This document shows, piece after piece, positions 33,370-44,100 of a stretch of DNA of 64,000 bases; the stretch's first letter is position 1, and each line of letters begins with the position of its first letter. A program made the position numbers and the translations under genes. The notes under the pieces are model-generated. The model was not told the DNA's origin and searched no databases. It worked only from the letters and a program-made list of their open reading frames with translations. Source of the stretch: Bryobacteraceae bacterium (GTDB taxonomy: Bacteria; Acidobacteriota; Terriglobia; Bryobacterales; Bryobacteraceae); contig JAIEMJ010000013.1 of assembly GCA_019752335.1 (NCBI GenBank), positions 124,001 through 188,000 on the forward strand, in the 5' to 3' direction.

Positions 33370-36300
33370 CCTCCCCCCAGGGCGCGATAGAGACGCACGA
33401 TGGCAAGCAACTCCTCGCGCTGCACCTGCGCGACTGAGAGTTCACCCTCGAAGAGATTGCGTTCCGCGTCCAGGACCTGGAGGTAGCTGGTGACGCCTCC
33501 GTCGTAGAGCATTCGTGACAGCCGGTTGGTCTCGCGGAGCGCGGCTAGCAGTGCTTCTTGCTCCAGGCGCTGTTCGCGGACCTTCTGAATGCCAATCAAG
33601 GAATCCGCGGTCTCCCGGAGGGCGGTTTGAAAGGTGCGCTCAAACTCAATCGTTGCCAACTCCGCCCGAGCCCGGGCGCCTCGCACATTCGCGCGCAGGG
33701 CGCCGGAATTGAAAATCGGCATGGTCAACCCTGGGCCTAACTGATACTGGAGGGCGCGGTCGCTGATGAACCTCCCCAACGTCGCGCTCTCAAATCCGGC
33801 TGAGCCGGTGAGGAAGAACTGAGGGAATAGTTGTGCCTTGGCCACGCCGATGCGCGCGTTCGCGGCACGCAAAGTCGCTTCCGCCTGTTGCAAATCGGGC
33901 CGTCTTTCCAGAAGCGCACCAGGCATGCCCGCTGGCAGGGAGGGTGGCATGATTTGGCCAGTCAGTGTGCCGCGATTCAGAATCTCACCGGGATTGCGGG
34001 CGAGAAGCACGCTCAAAGCGTTCTCGATCAGACTCACTTGTTTCTCAAGGCTGGGTACTCTCAGCCCCGCGCTATGGACCAGATTCTCGGCCTGGCTGAC
34101 ATCCAATCCACTCGCAACGCCCCGTTCCCGCCGCTGGACAACCAACCGGAAGGACGCTCGGCGCGAGGCCAAAGTCTGTCTGGATATCTCCAACTCGCGA
34201 TCCAGCTCGACGAGTTGGAAATACGCAGAAGCGATTTCTGCCACCAAGGAAACCTGAACCGTACGCTGAGCCCACTCCTGGGCCAGCAGTTCGTTCCGCG
34301 CTGACTCTGTGAGCCGGCGGTAGCGGCCCCAAAAATCCAGTTGGAACGTCATATCCAACAAGGCACTGCCGAAAGTCACCTCCCGTGGGATGCCGGGTGG
34401 CAATGGGGTACCGCCGGCAGTGGCGATTTCGCGATTAGTCACGCCGGCGCGCCCGTTGATAAAAGGAAACTGGCCAGAGCGCACGACATCGACCTGCGAA
34501 CGGGCGTCCGCGATACGCTGCGCGGCGATTCTCAGGTCGTAGTTGCTCTTCAAACCCTCTTCGAGCAGGCGCTGGAGTGTTGGGTCTTTGAAGATTTCCG
34601 CCCACTTGAGGTCCCCTGTCGATGGACCATCCGCTGAAGCCGCATTGCGGAACTGTGTGGGAACGGGCAACGAAGGCTTCCGGTAGTTCGGCCCCACAAC
34701 GCATCCTTGCAGTAGGAGGGCCACGGCAAGGAGAGTTGCCGTTTGCGCCAAAGGCAGCACCCTGCGGCCTACCGCGCGATCTGCCAACATCTGGAACCAT
34801 TTGTAGAACACCGGGATGGTGAAGACGCCAAGGATCGTGGCGGCGAGCATACCCCCAAACACGGCGCTTCCGAGCGAACGACGGCTTGCCGATCCCGCAC
34901 CCTCTGCAACTACGAGTGGAACCACGCCGAGAATAAACGCGAAGCTTGTCATTAGAATGGGCCGGAATCGCAACCGTGCCGCTTCCAACGCCGCCTCTTC
35001 GGGGGACAGCCCTTCCTCGCGCCGTTGTCGTCCGAACTCGACAATGAGAATTGCGTTTTTTGCCGCCAGCCCGATTAACATGATCAGGCCAACCCGGCAG
35101 TAGACATCATCCGGGATCCCCCGGATCCATTCGGTGAAGATTGCACCAAGTACACCGGCGGGCACGCCGAGGAGCACGGCAATCGGAATGATCCAGCTCT
35201 CGTATTGCGCCGCAAGCAGCAACACCACCATCAACAATGCCAGCGCGAAGACACCCACACTGGACTGAGCCTTGGTCTCCTGGTAAGACATCCCGGTCCA
35301 CTCATATCCGAAGCCGCGAGGCAGCGTGCGGTCGGCAAGCTTCCCCGCGGCCTCAAGGGCTTGACCCGTCGAGAAGCCTGGCGCGGGTCCGCCAAGGATA
35401 TCCGCCGAACGGAACAGATTGAACCGCCCGACCGAGAGCGGACCATTGACGGGTTCGGTCTTGACCAGGACCGCCAGTGGAATCATGCTCCCCGTTGTCG
35501 ACCGGACATAGTAGCGCCCGATATCGCCTGGGTCGCGGCGGAACGTCTGCTCGGCTTGGGCGACCACGCGGTAGGTCCGGCCGAACATGTTGAAATCGTT
35601 CACATAGAGTCCGCCCAGGTACGTCTGCAGCGTTTGATACACCTCATTGAGCGGAACACCCATGGAGCGCACTCGCTCCCGATCTATTTGCAGCTTTAGT
35701 TGCGGTTCGTTGGGCACAAAAGTGGAAACAACTTGCGCAAACGTAGGTTCCTTCGAGGCGGCGGCCAGGAAGGTAGCGGTGGCCTTCGCGAGGTCTTCCA
35801 CGCTGCCGCCAGACCGATCCTGCAACTTCATTTGCAGGCCGCCCGTATTTCCCAGTCCTTGAATCGGCGGTGGATTAAAGACCAGAACCAGCGCGTCGTC
35901 CATCGCGAAGAGCCGCTGCTGCAGGGCCTGCACAATCGCGATTGTGTGCTCTTCGGGTTTGGTGCGTTCGCTCCACGGCTTCATCGATCCGATGACTGTG
36001 GCCAGGCTCGATGCGGCGTCCCCTTTGGCGAAGCTCGTACCACCGATGCTGATCGTGTTGGCTACTCCGGGCGTTTTACTGATGATCTCCGCCACCTTGT
36101 CGACAACCTTGTCGGTGCGCTCGAGCGATGCACCGTTGGGAAGCGAGATATCGACGATGAACCAGCCCTCGTCCTCGCTGGGCAGGAATCCCTTGGGGGT
36201 GACTTTATACAATTGCCACGTTCCGCCCAGCATTAGTGCGAGGAGGATGCCCACGATCGCCCCCCGGCGCAGGAGTGTCTGAACAACCCGGCTATAGCCG

Positions 36301-37874
36301 CCGAGCGTGCGATCAAACAGGGCGTTGAAGCCGCGAAATATCGCCGCTAGTGGACCGCTGCGTGAACCAGTCTCATGCTTCAACAGCAGCGCACACAGCG
36401 GCGGACTGAGAGTCAGGGCGTTGATCGCCGAAAGGACCACGGAGATTGCGATGGTGACGGCGAATTGGCGATACAGTTGGCCCGTAATTCCTGAAAGAAA
36501 CGCGACAGGTACAAAGACGGCCACCAGGATCAGCGCAATCGAAACGACGGCTCCGGAGACCTCTTCCATCGCCTTCAGTGCCGCGTCTCGAGGACTCAGT
36601 CCCCGGCGCATGTGATGTTCCACGGCCTCCACCACCACAATCGCGTCATCCACCACGATGCCGATCGCTAAGACCAGGCCGAACAGAGTGAGCACGTTTA
36701 CGGTGAATCCGAGCACGGGGAAGAACATGAACGTTCCGATGAGTGAGACCGGAACCGTGATCAAGGGAATCAGTGTCGCCCGCCAGCTCTGGAGAAACAC
36801 GAACACAACCAGAATGACCAACACAACCGCTTCCGCAAGTGTGCGAAGCACTTCACGGATCGAAGACCTCACGAACTGGGTGGAATCGTAGACTACCCGA
36901 TACCGAATGCCGGATGGAAACGAGGCGGCAGTGCGATTCATCTCCGCAGCTACCTCGTCCGCGACTTCCACTGCGTTGCTTCCCGGCAGTTGGTACAAGA
37001 GCAAAACGGTCGCCTGCTTGCCGTTGACCTTTGTGAACCTTGAATAGTCGAAAGCTCCCAGCTCCACCCTGCCAACGTCGCGCACCCGTACCGCCGATCC
37101 GTCGGAGTTCGAGCGTAGGATAATGTGCTGGAACTCGCCCGGGTTTTTCAGGCGGCCTTCGGTGCGAATCGTATACTCCATCTCCTGCCCAATAGCCGTG
37201 GGAGACTGTCCAATGCGTCCGGCGGCAGCCTGAAGATTCTGCTCGCGAATCGAAGACACCGCATCCGCGGCCGTCAGGCCGAGCTTGTACATCGAGTCTG
37301 GATTTAGCCAGACGCGCATTCCATATTCGCGCTCACCGGGCAGTTGAACGTCTCCGACGCCGCGGATTCGGGAAAGCCGATCCCGCACGTTGATCTTTGT
37401 GTAGTTGGACAGAAATAGTTCGTCGTAAGCACCATCCGGCGATTCCACGGCGAGCACGAGAAGCAAGGAAGTCGATTGCTTCCGGACGCTAATACCCTGA
37501 CGCCGAACTTCCTCCGGCAACTGCGGTTCGGCGAGCGCGATTCGATTCTGCACCTGCACCGCGGCGATATCGAGGTCGGTTCCTACTTCAAACGTGACTG
37601 TGATGTTGAGCCGTCCATCGTTGGTACTCTTGCTGTCGAAATAGAGCATTCTCTCCACGCCGTTCAGTTGTTGCTCGATTGGAGAAGCTACGGTTTCTTC
37701 CACGACGCGGGCGTCGGCGCCCAGGTAACGGGCGGATACGACGACGGTGGGCGGCGTGATGTCAGGATAACGGTCGATCGGAAGGCCTACCAGCGTCACG
37801 AGTCCGATCACGGTGATTAAGACCGAGATTACGCTGGCGAAGACCGGGCGGTCGATGAAGAAGCGCGAAATCAC
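33360..37874 (-). CDS. RND efflux pump fused in frame to outer-membrane factor (or overlapping genes)
   Basis: An uninterrupted 1504-codon frame. Residues 1-1028 form an HAE1-type RND pump of normal length (starts MISRFFIDRPVFASVISVLI; proton-relay region GIVVDDAIVVVE; TM4 block GIRYRVVYDSTQF). Residues 1029-1504 form a NodT/OprM-type outer-membrane factor of normal length, starting MLADRAVGRR, then a hydrophobic stretch and a lipobox LLQGC. Normally these are two genes. If the fusion is real, the lipobox sits inside the chain. An ATG at 34790 could instead start the lipoprotein separately; the sequence GGTTCCAG before it is a poor ribosome site. The gene overlaps the adaptor gene by 4 nt and the next gene by 10 nt. 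Confidence 0.85.
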   Translation of the reverse strand: MISRFFIDRPVFASVISVLITVIGLVTLVGLPIDRYPDITPPTVVVSARYLGADARVVEETVASPIEQQLNGVERMLYFDSKSTNDGRLNITVTFEVGTDLDIAAVQVQNRIALAEPQLPEEVRRQGISVRKQSTSLLLVLAVESPDGAYDELFLSNYTKINVRDRLSRIRGVGDVQLPGEREYGMRVWLNPDSMYKLGLTAADAVSSIREQNLQAAAGRIGQSPTAIGQEMEYTIRTEGRLKNPGEFQHIILRSNSDGSAVRVRDVGRVELGAFDYSRFTKVNGKQATVLLLYQLPGSNAVEVADEVAAEMNRTAASFPSGIRYRVVYDSTQFVRSSIREVLRTLAEAVVLVILVVFVFLQSWRATLIPLITVPVSLIGTFMFFPVLGFTVNVLTLFGLVLAIGIVVDDAIVVVEAVEHHMRRGLSPRDAALKAMEEVSGAVVSIALILVAVFVPVAFLSGITGQLYRQFAVTIAISVVLSAINALTLSPPLCALLLKHETGSRSGPLAAIFRGFNALFDRTLGGYSRVVQTLLRRGAIVGILLALMLGGTWQLYKVTPKGFLPSEDEGWFIVDISLPNGASLERTDKVVDKVAEIISKTPGVANTISIGGTSFAKGDAASSLATVIGSMKPWSERTKPEEHTIAIVQALQQRLFAMDDALVLVFNPPPIQGLGNTGGLQMKLQDRSGGSVEDLAKATATFLAAASKEPTFAQVVSTFVPNEPQLKLQIDRERVRSMGVPLNEVYQTLQTYLGGLYVNDFNMFGRTYRVVAQAEQTFRRDPGDIGRYYVRSTTGSMIPLAVLVKTEPVNGPLSVGRFNLFRSADILGGPAPGFSTGQALEAAGKLADRTLPRGFGYEWTGMSYQETKAQSSVGVFALALLMVVLLLAAQYESWIIPIAVLLGVPAGVLGAIFTEWIRGIPDDVYCRVGLIMLIGLAAKNAILIVEFGRQRREEGLSPEEAALEAARLRFRPILMTSFAFILGVVPLVVAEGAGSASRRSLGSAVFGGMLAATILGVFTIPVFYKWFQMLADRAVGRRVLPLAQTATLLAVALLLQGCVVGPNYRKPSLPVPTQFRNAASADGPSTGDLKWAEIFKDPTLQRLLEEGLKSNYDLRIAAQRIADARSQVDVVRSGQFPFINGRAGVTNREIATAGGTPLPPGIPREVTFGSALLDMTFQLDFWGRYRRLTESARNELLAQEWAQRTVQVSLVAEIASAYFQLVELDRELEISRQTLASRRASFRLVVQRRERGVASGLDVSQAENLVHSAGLRVPSLEKQVSLIENALSVLLARNPGEILNRGTLTGQIMPPSLPAGMPGALLERRPDLQQAEATLRAANARIGVAKAQLFPQFFLTGSAGFESATLGRFISDRALQYQLGPGLTMPIFNSGALRANVRGARARAELATIEFERTFQTALRETADSLIGIQKVREQRLEQEALLAALRETNRLSRMLYDGGVTSYLQVLDAERNLFEGELSVAQVQREELLAIVRLYRALGGGWQ

Positions 37875-39175
37875 TGGATTGCCTCTATCTCGGCTTTCGA
37901 TAGTACGCGTGGGGCGGTCGCCGCTCCCGGGCCCACTTTCTGGAGTCCGTCCACCACAATCCGGTCGCCGGGTTGAAGGCCTTTCTCAATTACCCAGGAG
38001 TTGCCGGTACGCTCGGTCGCGGTCACCGTACGTTGGATCACCCGGTCCTTTCCGTCCAGCAGGAAAACCTGCAGAAGCCCCTGCATCTCCTGAACGGCGC
38101 GCTGAGGGACCAGATACACGCCGACTTTCGTTCCTCGTTGCAGCCGGATGCGGCTAAACTGCCCGGGCAGAAGCAGGCGGTTCGGATTGGGGAAGGCGCC
38201 GGTCAGTTTGAGCGTACCTGTCTTTGTATCAACGGATCGATCCGCGAACCGGAACCGTCCCGTTTGGGGATAGCGGGAACCGTCGGAGAGCATCAATTCC
38301 AGCGGTAACTGCGCCAGCGTCTCTTTCGGCACCCGTCCGCCCGCGAACTGTTCCTTCGAGTATTCCAGGTAGTCGCGTTCATTGACCGCGAACTCCACGT
38401 AGATCGGGTCCAGCGGACTGATCAACGTCAGGGGTTCCGGCGAACTCGCAAGGGCGAGTCCGCCAACTTGCACCCGAGTCTCCCCGATGCGTCCGGCGGC
38501 CGGAGCGTGGATTTCCGTGAAGCTCAAGTTCAGCTCTGCCTGCCTCCGGGCGGCCTTGGCCGCTTCGACCGCCGCGCCAGCCTGATCGATGTTGGTTTTC
38601 TGCAAGAGACGCAACTGCTTCACGTTGGCTTCGCGAGCGCGATAGTGATTCGCCGCAACGCGTTGGTTCGCGGTTACGGCATCGAGCTCCTGTCCGGGCA
38701 ATGCGGTCGCGGCGACCAGCGGTTTCACACGCGCGACATCCTGTTCCGCTTTCACCAGAGTTGCCTCAGCTTGCGCCAGTTCGGATTCTCCCCGGGTTAC
38801 TTCCACGCCTTCCCGTGCAAAGATCAACTGAGCTTCCGCTTTGGCGAGGTCAGCCTCCGCCCGCTGCATGTCGGCCTTGTAGGTTCGCTGATCGATCACG
38901 TAGAGAAGCTGCCCCGCTGTCACGAAGTCTCCAGGACGGAATAGCCACCGCTCGATGTATCCGTTCACTCGGGAATTCACCTGCACAGTGTCCAAAGAGA
39001 AGGTCGTTCCTATGTACTCCTGGTGGATCGGAATGGTTGCCGGCCGTGCCTCCATAATGGACACAGGCATGCTGGAAACAGCCGCCTGAGCAGTCGAATC
39101 CCTGGTGCCGCACGAGCTACAAAGCAAAGTGACGGCGGACGCAAGGATGAGCCAGAGCGTGTATGGAGTTTTCAT
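37871..39175 (-). CDS. HlyD/AcrA-type periplasmic adaptor lipoprotein
   Basis: About 435 residues; the start at 39175 gives MKTPYTLWLILASAVTLLCSSC, a clear lipoprotein signal with lipobox LCSSC. Membrane-fusion-protein blocks follow: VNSRVNGYIERWLFRPGDFV (lipoyl half), a long helical hairpin from DLAKAEAQLIFAREGVEV to QAGAAVEAAKAARRQAELNL (lipoyl half two FTEIHAPAAGRIGE), then the beta-barrel and membrane-proximal domain GTLKLTGAFPNPNRLLLPGQF. It bridges the RND pump and outer-membrane factor encoded next. A longer upstream ATG at 39220 adds 15 residues without a signal and is less likely. It overlaps the pump gene by 4 nt. Confidence 0.9.
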   Translation of the reverse strand: MKTPYTLWLILASAVTLLCSSCGTRDSTAQAAVSSMPVSIMEARPATIPIHQEYIGTTFSLDTVQVNSRVNGYIERWLFRPGDFVTAGQLLYVIDQRTYKADMQRAEADLAKAEAQLIFAREGVEVTRGESELAQAEATLVKAEQDVARVKPLVAATALPGQELDAVTANQRVAANHYRAREANVKQLRLLQKTNIDQAGAAVEAAKAARRQAELNLSFTEIHAPAAGRIGETRVQVGGLALASSPEPLTLISPLDPIYVEFAVNERDYLEYSKEQFAGGRVPKETLAQLPLELMLSDGSRYPQTGRFRFADRSVDTKTGTLKLTGAFPNPNRLLLPGQFSRIRLQRGTKVGVYLVPQRAVQEMQGLLQVFLLDGKDRVIQRTVTATERTGNSWVIEKGLQPGDRIVVDGLQKVGPGAATAPRVLSKAEIEAIQ

Positions 39176-39226
39176 GGCGATCTCAGAATACGATTGTTCC
39201 GGAAGTTGCAACCAGCCCAAATGAAG

Positions 39227-39253
39227 TCACCGGAAACTAACTCCATCCGGTGA
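39227..39253 (-). terminator. hairpin after the response regulator gene
   Basis: TCACCGGA (39227-39234) and TCCGGTGA (39246-39253) are perfect 8-nt repeats with an 11-nt loop, directly after the stop of the regulator gene. On the minus strand the sequence following it is TTCATTT, weakly U-rich. It separates this regulator from the efflux operon. Confidence 0.5.
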
Positions 39254-39254
39254 T

Positions 39255-39956
39255 TCAGATTGCTAGGATGCCTCGGGCAAGCGCAATCGTGACCGCGTGT
39301 GTTCGGTCGTTCGCGCAGAGTTTTCCAAGAATGTTTTTCATGTGCATTCGAACGGTCTCATCCGCGATCGAGAGCAGCGCGGCCACCTGCTTATTCCGAT
39401 TGCCCTGCGCTACCAGGCCCAGGACTTCAACCTCTCGCGGTGTGAGCGATTCATCGCCCAAGTGCTCCGCCAGTATCGTCGCGATTTGACCGGGAATGTG
39501 CCTCCGTCCGCGATGCACCAAACGGATCGTGTCAACCAGGTCTTCCCGTTCCTTCCCCTTGAGGACAAACCCATGGACGCCAGCTTCGAGAGCACGATCT
39601 AAGCGGACGTCGCATCGCGCATCAGTAATCATGACGATGCGCGTGCCGGGGCACTCCTGCAGGATTCGCCGCACCGCTACTTCCCCGGACATGTCCGAGA
39701 GTTGCGGATCAAGCGTGACGATGTTAGGCCGGTGCCGGAGGCATGCCGAGATCGCTTCGGATGCGGTGTGCGCGTGAGCAACAACGTCCATCTCGTCGCA
39801 GTTCCTGATCAAGGCACCCAGTCCCTCTCCAATCAGAGGGTGTTCGTCTACTGTCAGGACGCGAACGAGCGATGGAGACTTGGATACAAAAGTGTCAAGG
39901 GGTGCGAGTGCTGCGGTTGCCATAGAAGCAGTCTGCCGTGTTTTTTTTGGCGACAC
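39255..39956 (-). CDS. NarL/FixJ-family response regulator
   Basis: A 233-residue regulator. The receiver has acidic residues in VLTVDEHPLIGEG (one D, then E), the phosphoacceptor Asp in IVTLDPQLSDMSG and the switch Lys in GFVLKGKE. The LuxR HTH is LTPREVEVLGLVAQGNRNKQ and ends ARGILAI. The first 30 residues before VRVLTVDEHP are an unusual N-terminal extension, so an internal start is possible. It follows the frameshifted DoxX pseudogene, so two NarL-type regulators flank that DoxX copy. The acidic pocket DE rather than DD is a variant, but common enough to be functional. Confidence 0.9.
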   Translation of the reverse strand: MSPKKTRQTASMATAALAPLDTFVSKSPSLVRVLTVDEHPLIGEGLGALIRNCDEMDVVAHAHTASEAISACLRHRPNIVTLDPQLSDMSGEVAVRRILQECPGTRIVMITDARCDVRLDRALEAGVHGFVLKGKEREDLVDTIRLVHRGRRHIPGQIATILAEHLGDESLTPREVEVLGLVAQGNRNKQVAALLSIADETVRMHMKNILGKLCANDRTHAVTIALARGILAI

Positions 39957-40001
39957 ATCACGAGATACTGTCGGAAGGTTCTACCTCGAACGGGTTAGCG
40001 T

Positions 40002-40430
40002 TCATTCATCCCGTTTCGAAACAGGAATCACGATTTCCCGGCGACCGAAGAGTCGCGAGTCGAGCGAAATGGCTCCGTCGCCGATTAACGCCAAGGCGAC
40101 CATCAGCAGGAATGTCACAAGCGGTTGCGAAAAAGCCAGCGAAGACATCGACCCTGAGAGCCACCAATGGACCAGACTGATGTCTGCGCCGAGCAAGGTC
40201 GAAAGGGCGTCAGGCATCCTGCGAACAGGCTAAGTGCCACAATGAGAGCCAGAAGGACTGAACCGGCATCCCGTAGTGAAGCCGCGTCCGTGAGGCTAGG
40301 GCGAGACTGCGCGACCAGGAGAATTCCCGCCAGCGTCCGCAAGAGCAAGAGCCCAACTCCGGGCAAGCCGTTGGGGAACGTCGAAGCGTGGAGTGGCAGG
40401 GTTGTTTTAATGGAGTCTCAATCGCCGGGG
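40002..40430 (-). pseudogene. small DoxX-like protein, frameshifted
   Basis: Two overlapping minus-strand frames join into one DoxX-like protein. The first reads FPNGLPGVGLLLLRTLAGIL up to SLFAGCLTPF. The second reads ALSTLLGADISLVHWWLSG through SLDSRLFGRREIVIPVSKRD. They meet at the run GACGCCCTTTCG near 40205, where adding one nucleotide restores LTPLSTLLGA, as expected from the intact copy at 50819 (FLTPISSGLVGLGAMG). No ATG lies in frame at the 5' end; a stop codon is 8 codons upstream and the first likely initiator is TTG at 40366. So this copy is either decayed or the victim of a one-base sequence error. Confidence 0.8.
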
Positions 40431-40515
40431 CAGCCGCATCAAGCACAATCGTAGCGGCATCTTTCAAAAACTGGATCCCCAACTTCAGAACATCCGTGTG
40501 CCACTTCAGGGTGAG

Positions 40516-41145
40516 CTAGAGCTGGATTATACCCCGGCGGACGCCGATCGCGACGGCCTGTGTCCGGTCGCTTGCGCCGAGCTTTTCCATGATGTGCTTG
40601 ATGTGAACCTTGACAGTCTCTTCGGAGATAAATAGGATCTCCGCTATGTCGCGATTGCGGTTTCCTCCGGCAACGTGTTGCAGCACGACCACTTCCCTCT
40701 CTGTTAGCGCGTCGTCGCTCCAGAACTCCGCCAGGCGGGCTGCTACTTCCGCTGGCACGCGCTTCTTCCCAGCGTGCACCTGCCGAATCACCTCTACTAA
40801 TTCACGCGGAGGCATGTTCTTCAAGACGTAGCCCCGGGCACCCGCCTTCAGCGCCCGTTGGATTTCGACATCTCCCTCGAACGTGGTCAGCATCACGATG
40901 CGCGCTTCGCGATGGGAAGCGCGAATTGCGATCATTGCGTCAATGCCGCTCATGTCCGGTAGACGGAGATCCATGAGCGTGACATCGGGCACGAGACGCT
41001 CGAATTCGTGGATCCCCTCGCGTCCGCTGGCCGCCTGAGCGACCAGCTCCATGTCCGCCTGACTGTTGATGATTGCGCCAATACCCTCTCGCAAAAGAGG
41101 GTGATCGTCGACACTAAGCACGCGGATTCGATTCTGTTCGCTCAC
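40516..41145 (-). CDS. NarL/FixJ-family response regulator of cassette A
   Basis: A 209-residue regulator; the GTG at 41145 is chosen as start because GGAGG lies about 10 nt upstream and homology begins at once (EQNRIRVLSVDDHPLL). The longer frame further upstream lies inside the kinase gene. Receiver: DD in VDDHP, phosphoacceptor Asp in VTLMDLRLPDMSG, Lys in YVLKNMPP. HTH: LTEREVVVLQHVAGGNRNRDI, ETVKVHIKHIMEKLG. It overlaps the end of the kinase gene by 32 nt, so it is coupled to it and is the obvious partner. The relic at 50400 is its counterpart in cassette B. Confidence 0.93.
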   Translation of the reverse strand: MSEQNRIRVLSVDDHPLLREGIGAIINSQADMELVAQAASGREGIHEFERLVPDVTLMDLRLPDMSGIDAMIAIRASHREARIVMLTTFEGDVEIQRALKAGARGYVLKNMPPRELVEVIRQVHAGKKRVPAEVAARLAEFWSDDALTEREVVVLQHVAGGNRNRDIAEILFISEETVKVHIKHIMEKLGASDRTQAVAIGVRRGIIQL

Positions 41146-44100
41146 GATGCTTGCGCCTCCCTCCAAATAGTAACAACCGAGCCCAACGGGAAGCACCGGA
41201 TTGCTGCCCCGTAAATGCCACATGCGCGGGAATGGTGAGTACAACCTCGGTACCGGAGGCTGCACTGCTCCATACATGCAGCTTCCCTCCAATCCGCTCC
41301 GCTCTTTCCCGCATCCCGGGCAGTCCCCAGTGTCCCTCTCGGCCCGTCTGCAAAATTCCGCTGTCTATTCCGCAACCATTGTCCCGCACCGAAATACGGA
41401 TACTTCGCGGACTGTACTCGAGTTCCAGCTCAATCTTCGAGGCGCGAGCGTGCCTAAATGAGTTGACGAGAGCCTCACGCCCGATTCGATAAACTTCATC
41501 CCTCAGCATCGGCTGGAACGGCCGGGGCTGTCCCTCGATGACGATTGTGAGTTCGGGCTCACTCCGGTTGAGTTCGAGAGGTATCCGCGCAAACGCTTCA
41601 CTCAAGTCTTCGGTAGGCGCCGCTCTCAACCCGCGAACCGCATTTCGGCCCTCATCGATCACCCTGCTCATCAGCCCAAGGATGCGGTTCATTGGCGCCT
41701 TGGCGGGCGAGTCTTCCGGGATCGAATCCGTTGCAACGTGCAGTTGCATCGATGCGCTCAGGAACCCCTGTAATAGTGTGTCGTGCAGTTCCTGGGCGAT
41801 TCGATTGCGTTCGTCGAGACGCTCTTCAAAGCGCAGCTTTAAGTGGCTCGTGGTCTGACGCAAGCGGAAGCGGTAAATCGCCGCGAAGGTCATTCCCAGC
41901 AACAGCGCTCCTGCTGTGCGAAACCACCAGGTCTGCCACATGAGCGGCTCCACAGTGATGTACACTGTGGATTCCCTCCCGGCCCAGTTCTCATCGGGGC
42001 CGCTGGCCAACAATCGAAACTTGTACGCACCTGGTCCGATATTCGTATAGATCGCTTCGCGCGTCGCCGATGGTTCGCTCCACGCTGAATCGAAATCTTC
42101 CAACATGTATCGGAAGCGTACGCGCTCAGGCGTCGACAAACCCAGGCCGGTAAAGGTCAAGGTGAGCTTCCGATGTCCGCCTGGTATCTGAGCATTTCCT
42201 TGCCAAGCGACGGATTCGCCGTCTGCCGCGATGGTTTGAATCTGGGGCAGAATCGGCGAGGAGAGGCTCCCAAGGCGCTCAGGATCGACCACGGAAATTC
42301 CGCGGTTCAGAGAAAACCAAACTCGTCCGCGCCCGTCGGCTAAGACGGAGCGATGCCGCTTGACGCCTTCGGTTCCGCGCAAGCCATCGGCGATGCCAAA
42401 GTCCCAAACATCTCCCGCTCGTAGTTTTCCTTGTAAGAGTCGCTGGCGATCGACTCGGACGACATGCGCTGCGGTCGCCATCCAGAACCATCCGTGGTGA
42501 TCTTCGGCGATGCCCAGGATCGGTTCCCGTAAGAGGTCAGGAGTGATGGCGGGAACATGAAATCCGGCAGAATCCCAGAACACCAACCCAGCAGCCGTGC
42601 CCGCCCACAGCGTGCCGGCGGAATCCTCAAACAGACAGTTCACATTGGGCGACGGCAACCCTTCCGCAACACCGTAAGTCCGCCATCGTCCGGCCGATCG
42701 TGAACTTAGTCCGTTTGGAGTGGCGAACCACACCGCCCCGTCCTTTGTTTCAAGAACAGAGGCTACAGTGTTGGATGCAAGCCCTTCATCAAGGCGATAG
42801 GTCGTGAACTGGCCTCGCTCGAACTGGGTGGCTCCGCCGCTAAGTGTGCCCGCCCAAACCGCACCGCCGCGGCCTACAGCTACTGAGTAGACACTGTCAT
42901 CGGCTAGTCCGTCGCGTCGGCGATAGGTGCGAGCGCTGAACGAGCCATTTCCGAATTTCAGGTGGGTCAGCCCGCCCCGTTGACGTCCGAGCCAGAGTCC
43001 ATCTTTGTCTCCCGCGATGGAATAGATCACGTCCCGATCCAGTCCGTCCAAAGCAATTTGTCCTTGTTCCGCACCCCGAGCCCACCGCAGGCCTCCAGTG
43101 GATGGCGCAAACCACAACCGGTCCGTGGAATCGACGAATACAGGGATGCTTCCATCCGTGGGCAGACCCTCCGTCAAACCAAACGTTCGGAATGCGCCAT
43201 CGCTCAGCCGTTCAATACTATCGGCACTCCCCGCCCACAAGTTCCCCTCGCGGTCCTCGTAGATCGCTGTAACGGATTCACCGCCTGTCTTGGCGCTCAG
43301 GCGAGCGACGCCTTTGCTTGTGACACGGAGCAATCCCCCCGAATTCGTTCCCACCCAGATGTTGCCGTCGCGATCTCGCGCCATTGCGAGTGCCTGAAAG
43401 TCGTTGAGCGCATCGGGAATCCCGGCAGAACGAAGATTCTGACCGTCCCATTGCACCACTCCTCGGTCCGTCCCCACCAGAAGGTTGTGATCTTTGTCTG
43501 CCAGCATGCAGTTAACCTTGGTGTCCGGCAGTCCTTTTGAGACCTCCGATACTGTCTTGCCGGATGTGCGAAACAGACCGGCATCGCGGGTCCCCATCCA
43601 TATTTCGCCGTCGCGTGTTTGGGCGACTGAGATCACGGGTGAGCGGGCCACTGGCGATGCCGCCAGATTCAAGCCGAACTTGCCCTGGTCGTGGACGACG
43701 ACGCCCGGCTCCAAACGTGCCACCAGTAGTCCTCCCCGATTTGATCGAGACATGACCGTGATATTCGAATACGGCATGCCCAACTTCGAGACTGCGTCTT
43801 CGAACACGCCGTCGCGGTAGCGCAGAAGCGTAGGTCCCGGCAAGCGAACCCACAAGTTGTTCTCATTGTCCGCGAGCAGTCCGAGGACCTGAGTGGTGGG
43901 AGTGTCGGCGGTGATGAGTTTGAAGTTCAGCCCGTCAAAGCGTACTAACCCGGCTTCCGTTCCAATCCAAAGGTACCCATCCGAGGTCTGCGCGATTGCG
44001 TAGACGGGGCCGCGGGGGAAGCCGCGCTCTGGCCCCCAATGTTCACGCGCGTACTGGGAGGGCGCCCTAGTCGGGTCGAGGGCGCTTGCCGCGTGGGCGG

